The notes beneath the pieces were generated by a model. It searched no databases, was not told the origin of the DNA, and saw only the letters and a program-made list of their open reading frames with translations. From assembly GCA_050011535.1 (NCBI GenBank), contig JBEKIX010000003.1, forward strand, positions 98,055 to 162,054: a stretch of DNA of 64,000 bases, written 5' to 3'. Positions 60,050-64,000 of this stretch are shown here, in pieces. Each line of letters begins with the position of its first letter. The stretch's first letter is position 1. Source of the stretch: JAFNAG01 sp050011535 (GTDB lineage: Bacteria; Acidobacteriota; UBA6911). Made by a program: the position numbers and the translations under genes.

Positions 60050-60757
60050 TTACACGCTACCTGTCACCCTGCGTGCCAAAGCCCGGCCCGTCATGGGCAC
60101 GAAACGCACTGCGATGGTGGAGCGGCGGGTCAGACCAGCGGCAGTCTTCTCGAGTACCACCAATTCCTGGTCGGAACGTCCGACGGGAATAACCAGCCGG
60201 CCTCCAATGCTGAGTTGATCAATGAGCGGCTGGGGAACGTGATCGGGTGCCGCGGTTACGATGATGCGGTCGAAGGGCGCCGCATCGGGCCAACCTGAGT
60301 AGCCATCTCCGCAGCGGATGTGGATGTTTTGGTAGTGTAATTCATCCAGCGTCAACCGGGCCTGGGCCGCGAGTTCAGGCAGGATCTCGATCGTATAGAC
60401 CTGAGAAGCTAAATCCGCCAATACAGCCGCCTGGTAGCCCGACCCGGTGCCGATCTCCAGGACACGCTCGGTGCCATGCAGATCCAGCGCTTGCGTCATG
60501 TGGCCGACGATGTAGGGCTGGGAAATCGTTTGGCCAAGCATCAGGGGCAGAGGGCAGTCTTCATAAGCGGAAGCTGCCAGATCGATGGGCACAAACCTGT
60601 GGCGGGGCACCTTGAGCATGGCGGCTAGGACGCGCGGGTCGTTCACATCCCTCTCTGCGAGCTGGTTGCGAACCATCCGCATCCGCACTTGTGCGAAGTG
60701 CAGATCTTCGACGGGAGAAATGGATCCCTGCGTTTTCTCACTGCCAGCGGGAAACAT
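60050..60757 (-). CDS. pcm: Protein-L-isoaspartate O-methyltransferase
   Basis: 235 residues. Signatures: MRMVRNQLAERDVNDPRVLAAM, PRHRFVP, YEDCPLPLMLGQTISQPYIV (QTISQP substrate loop), motif I VLEIGTGSGYQAAVLA, and FDRIIVTAAPDHVPQPLIDQL. It methylates damaged isoaspartyl residues to start their repair. ATG 60757 has only a weak ribosome site. Not part of the T6SS-linked methyltransferase group. Confidence 0.95.
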   Translation of the reverse strand: MFPAGSEKTQGSISPVEDLHFAQVRMRMVRNQLAERDVNDPRVLAAMLKVPRHRFVPIDLAASAYEDCPLPLMLGQTISQPYIVGHMTQALDLHGTERVLEIGTGSGYQAAVLADLASQVYTIEILPELAAQARLTLDELHYQNIHIRCGDGYSGWPDAAPFDRIIVTAAPDHVPQPLIDQLSIGGRLVIPVGRSDQELVVLEKTAAGLTRRSTIAVRFVPMTGRALARRVTGSV

Positions 60758-60877
60758 TTTCGGGGTGCATCCTTACGATTCAGGTTCCAGCCAGGCTGTG
60801 ACGTTGCAGCCAGGACCGGCCGGTAAAGCTCGCGCGCAAGCTCTCCCAGCCGGCCTCAATCATTGTGTCGCGCCTTC

Positions 60878-62410
60878 CTAGAAGACGGGATCCGCGAGCT
60901 TCGCCAGAATGACCGCAGAAGCCTTCTCGACATCCGCATGGAGGGAGTTACCGTGTGCATCCATGGTGACGATGGCGGGGAAGTCCTCAACGTCGAGATG
61001 CCACATCGCTTCGGGTATGCCAAATTCCAACAGGTGTACGTCCTTCACGCTCTTGATACAGCGGCCGTAATACTGGGCCGCGCCGCCGATTGCATTCAGG
61101 TAGACTGCGCCGCAGTCCTTCAATGCTGCAAGCGTCTTGGGTCCCATGCCGCCCTTGCCGATGACGGCGCGGATGCCGAAGCGTTTGATTACATCGGCTT
61201 CGTAAGGCTCTTCCCGGATGGATGTCGTCGGCCCGGCTGCGGTCATTTTCCAGCCGCCGTTCTGCTTTAGGACGACCGGGCCGCAATGGTAGAGCATGCC
61301 GCCTGACAAATCGACAGGGGCCGGGTTTTTCATCAGATATGCATGCACGGCATCTCGTCCGGTGTACATGTCGCCCTGCAAAAGCACGACATCGCCGACG
61401 TTCAGGCTGCGCACGGCCGCATCGGAGATAGGCGATTTCAAAACGATCTCTTTACCGGTCCGCTGGAAGCCGCCGCCGACAGACATCGGCGTTTCAGGAC
61501 TGCCTGCGTCGCGGTACAACCATCGCTTGATGGCGCCGGTGTGAGCGTCGAGAATGACCCCCAGGCGGCGAAACGCCCAGCAATCGTATGCCACCGAGAC
61601 GAAGAAACATGCGGGCAGCCTGTTCAGGGCGCCGATTTTGCAGCCGATCAGAGTCACTTCTCCGCCGAATCCCATGGCACCGATGCCTAGCGTGTTCGCC
61701 ACCGACATGATGTAATCTTCCAAAGCGGTAAGTTTCGGCTCCGGATTCACATCGTCGAGCGGCCGGAAGAGCTGCTCTTTGGCATGCTGATAGCTGGAGG
61801 TGCGGTCACCGCCGATGGCGACTCCGATCGCGCCAGGCGAACAGCCGTGCCCCTGTGCCTGCCAGATCGCGTGCAGTATGCATTTGCGCACGCCCTCCAA
61901 TGTGCGATCGGTGCGCCCAAGATGGGGCAAATCGCACGGGACGGAGTACTGGATGTTTTTGTTTTCGCACCCTCCTCCCTTCAGCAGCAGTCTGACTTCA
62001 ATCTCGTCGTTGTTTTCCCACTGATTCCAGTGCAGCGTCGGGGATCCCGGTCCGAGGTTGTTCCCGCTGTTTTTGCCGGTGATCGAATCGACCGAGTTGG
62101 GGCGCAGCTTGCCTTGGCGGGTTGCTTCCGCCAGCGCTGCGAGAATCTTTTCTTTCATGATCAGCTGATTTGTCCCGATCGGCGTGCGCACTTCAAAGGT
62201 AGGCAAGCCTGTGTCCTGGCATATCGGGCCGGAATCCGACAGTGCCATATCCACATTGACCGCCATCACGTCGAGTGCGGACGCAGACTGGCTGCCCGGC
62301 GTTTCGCCGGCCATGGCGGACGCCATTTTATTGCGCACATCCGGCGGAAGGTTCGTGGAAGTCTGAATGATCAACTCAAGCATACTCTGTTGCAGTTGTT
62401 CCATAATCAT
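60878..62410 (-). CDS. Class I (Fe-S) fumarate hydratase
   Basis: 510 residues with alpha and beta parts fused in one chain. Alpha: Fe-S cysteine in ICQDTGLPTFEV, GGCENKN and the GCSPGAIGVAIGGDR segment. Beta (from ~325): VLLQGDMYTGRDAVHAYL, TTSIREEPYEADVI and AVIGKGGM. It interconverts fumarate and malate; related enzymes use tartrate, so fumarase is by far likely but not exclusive. ATG 62410 or 62404 follows GCGAGG. A minus-strand TATAAT at 62480-62485 may be its -10 box. Confidence 0.92.
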   Translation of the reverse strand: MIMEQLQQSMLELIIQTSTNLPPDVRNKMASAMAGETPGSQSASALDVMAVNVDMALSDSGPICQDTGLPTFEVRTPIGTNQLIMKEKILAALAEATRQGKLRPNSVDSITGKNSGNNLGPGSPTLHWNQWENNDEIEVRLLLKGGGCENKNIQYSVPCDLPHLGRTDRTLEGVRKCILHAIWQAQGHGCSPGAIGVAIGGDRTSSYQHAKEQLFRPLDDVNPEPKLTALEDYIMSVANTLGIGAMGFGGEVTLIGCKIGALNRLPACFFVSVAYDCWAFRRLGVILDAHTGAIKRWLYRDAGSPETPMSVGGGFQRTGKEIVLKSPISDAAVRSLNVGDVVLLQGDMYTGRDAVHAYLMKNPAPVDLSGGMLYHCGPVVLKQNGGWKMTAAGPTTSIREEPYEADVIKRFGIRAVIGKGGMGPKTLAALKDCGAVYLNAIGGAAQYYGRCIKSVKDVHLLEFGIPEAMWHLDVEDFPAIVTMDAHGNSLHADVEKASAVILAKLADPVF

Positions 62411-62673
62411 TGCACCTCGCGATGGATAAGTCTCAAGAGGATGGCCCCTCGATCGAATGAACTCAGAATCGAAACACCCATTATAGCACCGGATATGTCG
62501 GCGCGCGGTTTACAATCCTTCACTGTATTGACCTGGCGTTCGATCCGCACCGGGTGTGGAGTGAGTGCCAGGTCACATGGGTTCCGATCGCCATTTCAGC
62601 GTGATATGATTCAAGACTGGAGGTCGGACTTGCGACTCGGAGAAAGGGCGAGACACTGGGGAGGCCGCAGCCG

Positions 62674-62976
62674 ATGATATTCTCCCTGCATATCTGGCTT
62701 CTACCGGCGATTGCTGCGGGCTCCTCCTCTTTTCTTGTTTGTTTGGCCTGGGAGCAATTCCGGAATCAGACGGCGCCGAGCGGAAAAATGGAAGCCTTAC
62801 TCTCTACCCTCAGTTTCATCATGGGGGCGATTTCCGCCTATTACAGATCCTCGGTGCTTGATGCCGGACTTGAGAATAACGTCATTGTAATGTTTATAGT
62901 AGGCGCGAGCACTACATATCTCTGGCTCCGGCTCCGCAAATACTTTATTCCCTGGAATCCCCACCGCTCTTTGTGA
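62674..62976 (+). CDS. Small membrane protein of unknown function
   Basis: 100 residues with about three membrane spans (IFSLHIWLLPAIAAGSSSFL, LLSTLSFIMGAISAYY, IVMFIVGASTTYLWLRL). GAGG lies ten bases before ATG 62674. A TATGAT box near 62600 could be its promoter. I do not recognise the family. Confidence 0.55.
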   Translation: MIFSLHIWLLPAIAAGSSSFLVCLAWEQFRNQTAPSGKMEALLSTLSFIMGAISAYYRSSVLDAGLENNVIVMFIVGASTTYLWLRLRKYFIPWNPHRSL

Positions 62977-63310
62977 GTGGTGAAGTGGATTCTCTCGTGC
63001 TTACCCTGCCGATGACTCCAGGGAGTCAGTATGATAATTGTGAGAGGCGCATTGTAAGCCCGAGGCGTGAATACTAAGGATGGAGTGCGGGACCGCCGCG
63101 CTTCATGCAGTCCCCTCACCCGTTTCTTGCAAATCGAGCGCTGCTCTGCCTGAAACGCGTAGTCCCGCACACAGACAGGCAAGGGAAGCCTATACTTCCG
63201 CCGCCTGGTATCGAATCTGCTTAAAAGGCCACAGCGGGCTATGCTGAAACATAGTCTGCTGTGGCCGATTGTTATCAGTCGCGCAATTGAGCTACTGGCT
63301 GGCGTCTGAC
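62977..63310. other. 334-base convergent intergenic region
   Basis: No gene is visible. It contains the terminator at 63227-63266 for the minus-strand gene. The remainder shows nothing I can name. Confidence 0.5.
63227..63266 (-). terminator. Intrinsic terminator of the gene at 63311-63814
   Basis: GGCCACAGC-GGG-CTATG pairs with CATAG-TCT-GCTGTGGCC across a 6-base loop. On the minus strand the hairpin is followed by TTTTAAG. Confidence 0.8.
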
Positions 63311-63814
63311 CTACTTCTTGTCATAGATCTGCTTACGGGTTGTCGGACCATTCTGGCCCTGGTTTACATTGGTAACCGTCAACGTCTTGCCGTCATCGGA
63401 CAAGGCGTAGGTCGTATCCACGGGTCGATCGCCCCTCTGGCTGCTCGTGGTCCCGGTGATATGGACAGAGTTTCCACTCAGCACGGCCTTGTACTTGGTG
63501 TCGCCCATCTGACTGGCGTTGGTGTGCTCGGCGCCGTCCAGGGTGTAGGGCGTGTCTACCGTGCCCTGCTGGCCCATTGTACGGCTGATCGTCAACACAT
63601 TGCCCGCCTGCTTGATGGTCATGTCGCCACCGCCCATGCCGCCACCACCGCGGCCGCCGCCACCGCCGCCACCACCGCCGCCGGCGGGAGGCGCAGGATT
63701 GGCTGCGGTAGTCTTTTCAGCATTCAGTGCCCATGTGCCACTAAAATCCACTCCGGCCACCACAACTACGGCCAGGAGCAGCACAATTGCAAGTAACAGA
63801 TACGCTTTCTTCAT
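63311..63814 (-). CDS. Secreted protein with polyglycine tract
   Basis: 167 residues. A signal peptide (KKAYLLLAIVLLLAVVVVAG) is followed by VDFSGTWALNAEKT, a start typical of small lipocalin-like secreted proteins. A glycine tract (~45-64, from a GGC/GGT-rich simple repeat at ~63630-63690) and a beta-rich domain follow (MTIKQAGNVLTISRTMG, YALSDDGKTLTVTNVN). No lipobox. AAGGAG precedes ATG 63814. It probably acts outside the inner membrane; ligand unknown. Confidence 0.8.
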   Translation of the reverse strand: MKKAYLLLAIVLLLAVVVVAGVDFSGTWALNAEKTTAANPAPPAGGGGGGGGGGRGGGGMGGGDMTIKQAGNVLTISRTMGQQGTVDTPYTLDGAEHTNASQMGDTKYKAVLSGNSVHITGTTSSQRGDRPVDTTYALSDDGKTLTVTNVNQGQNGPTTRKQIYDKK

Positions 63815-64000
63815 GGTTTCTCCTTTTGTGAACGTTTAAAGAACCCAAAGTCTGATCGAGCACGCCGCCTGATTTTAAGGACTCAATCTTTCGGCACCCC
63901 GGACCGACAACGCTTCGGGCTCGACCGGACTTACATCTCCAGCCCTCCCTCACCGGAAGCTCGCAGATGGAGTATTATCTCAGTCGATAGACTTGTGGCG

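Noticed and set aside
61784..62677. 297-codon plus-strand frame opposite the fumarase gene
   Set aside because: His/Arg-rich antisense shadow with no family features.
63630..63700. CRISPR-like periodic sequence
   Set aside because: It is a GGC/GGT simple repeat encoding polyglycine inside a gene; there are no spacers.

Overview
This window is high-GC bacterial chromosome that looks like Acidobacteriota. That placement is inferred from the style of the genes (membrane-anchored Ser/Thr kinases, hopanoid sugar genes, CheB-CheR fusion kinase, small secreted beta-rich proteins); no rRNA or tRNA is present to confirm it. Genes are dense on both strands.

1-9.6 kb: a truncated GH5 glycosidase, then two transmembrane Ser/Thr kinases, a zinc-ribbon/Yip1 membrane protein, a CsgG/FlgT-like secreted protein, two SAM methyltransferases and a CheD-like protein. 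9.7-34.4 kb: a nearly complete type VI secretion system (T6SS). The minus-strand operon is tssK1-tssL-tssM followed by the CheD-like gene and a methyltransferase related to protein-lysine methyltransferases. The plus-strand operon is tssB-tssC-hcp-tagJ-tssA-tssE-tssF-tssG-clpV-vgrG-HEAT protein. Between them lie a membrane protein with seven GE(F/L/Y)T(R/Q) repeats, a third methyltransferase and a second full-length tssK. No tssJ, PAAR, FHA or phosphatase gene was seen. The concentration of predicted protein-modifying enzymes (2 kinases, 3 methyltransferases, 1 deamidase-like protein) around the T6SS is the most unusual feature of the window.

34.4-42.2 kb: an accessory patch. Two ~193-bp direct repeats (35281-35474 and 41968-42159) enclose remains of phage-type genes (5'-truncated, frameshifted ParB-like gene; a gene with an in-frame stop), a PAS histidine kinase, a CheB-CheR-PAS fusion and a small MgsA/RarA-C-like gene. 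A 33-bp remnant of a histidine kinase 3' end shows that this patch has been rearranged.

42.2-54.2 kb: an M16 peptidase, a small secreted protein, a sugar-nucleotide block (CBS-epimerase fusion, second epimerase, DegT aminotransferase) interrupted by a four-helix-bundle gene with inverted repeats at its ends, a 181-bp quasi-palindromic element, and the operon pdxB-hpnI-hpnK-small EamA-like transporter.

54.3-64 kb: housekeeping genes: family-5 uracil-DNA glycosylase, amidase, NAD+ synthetase, nicotinate phosphoribosyltransferase, a degraded gene fragment, protein-isoaspartate methyltransferase, class I fumarase, a small membrane protein, and a secreted glycine-rich protein followed by a clear intrinsic terminator.
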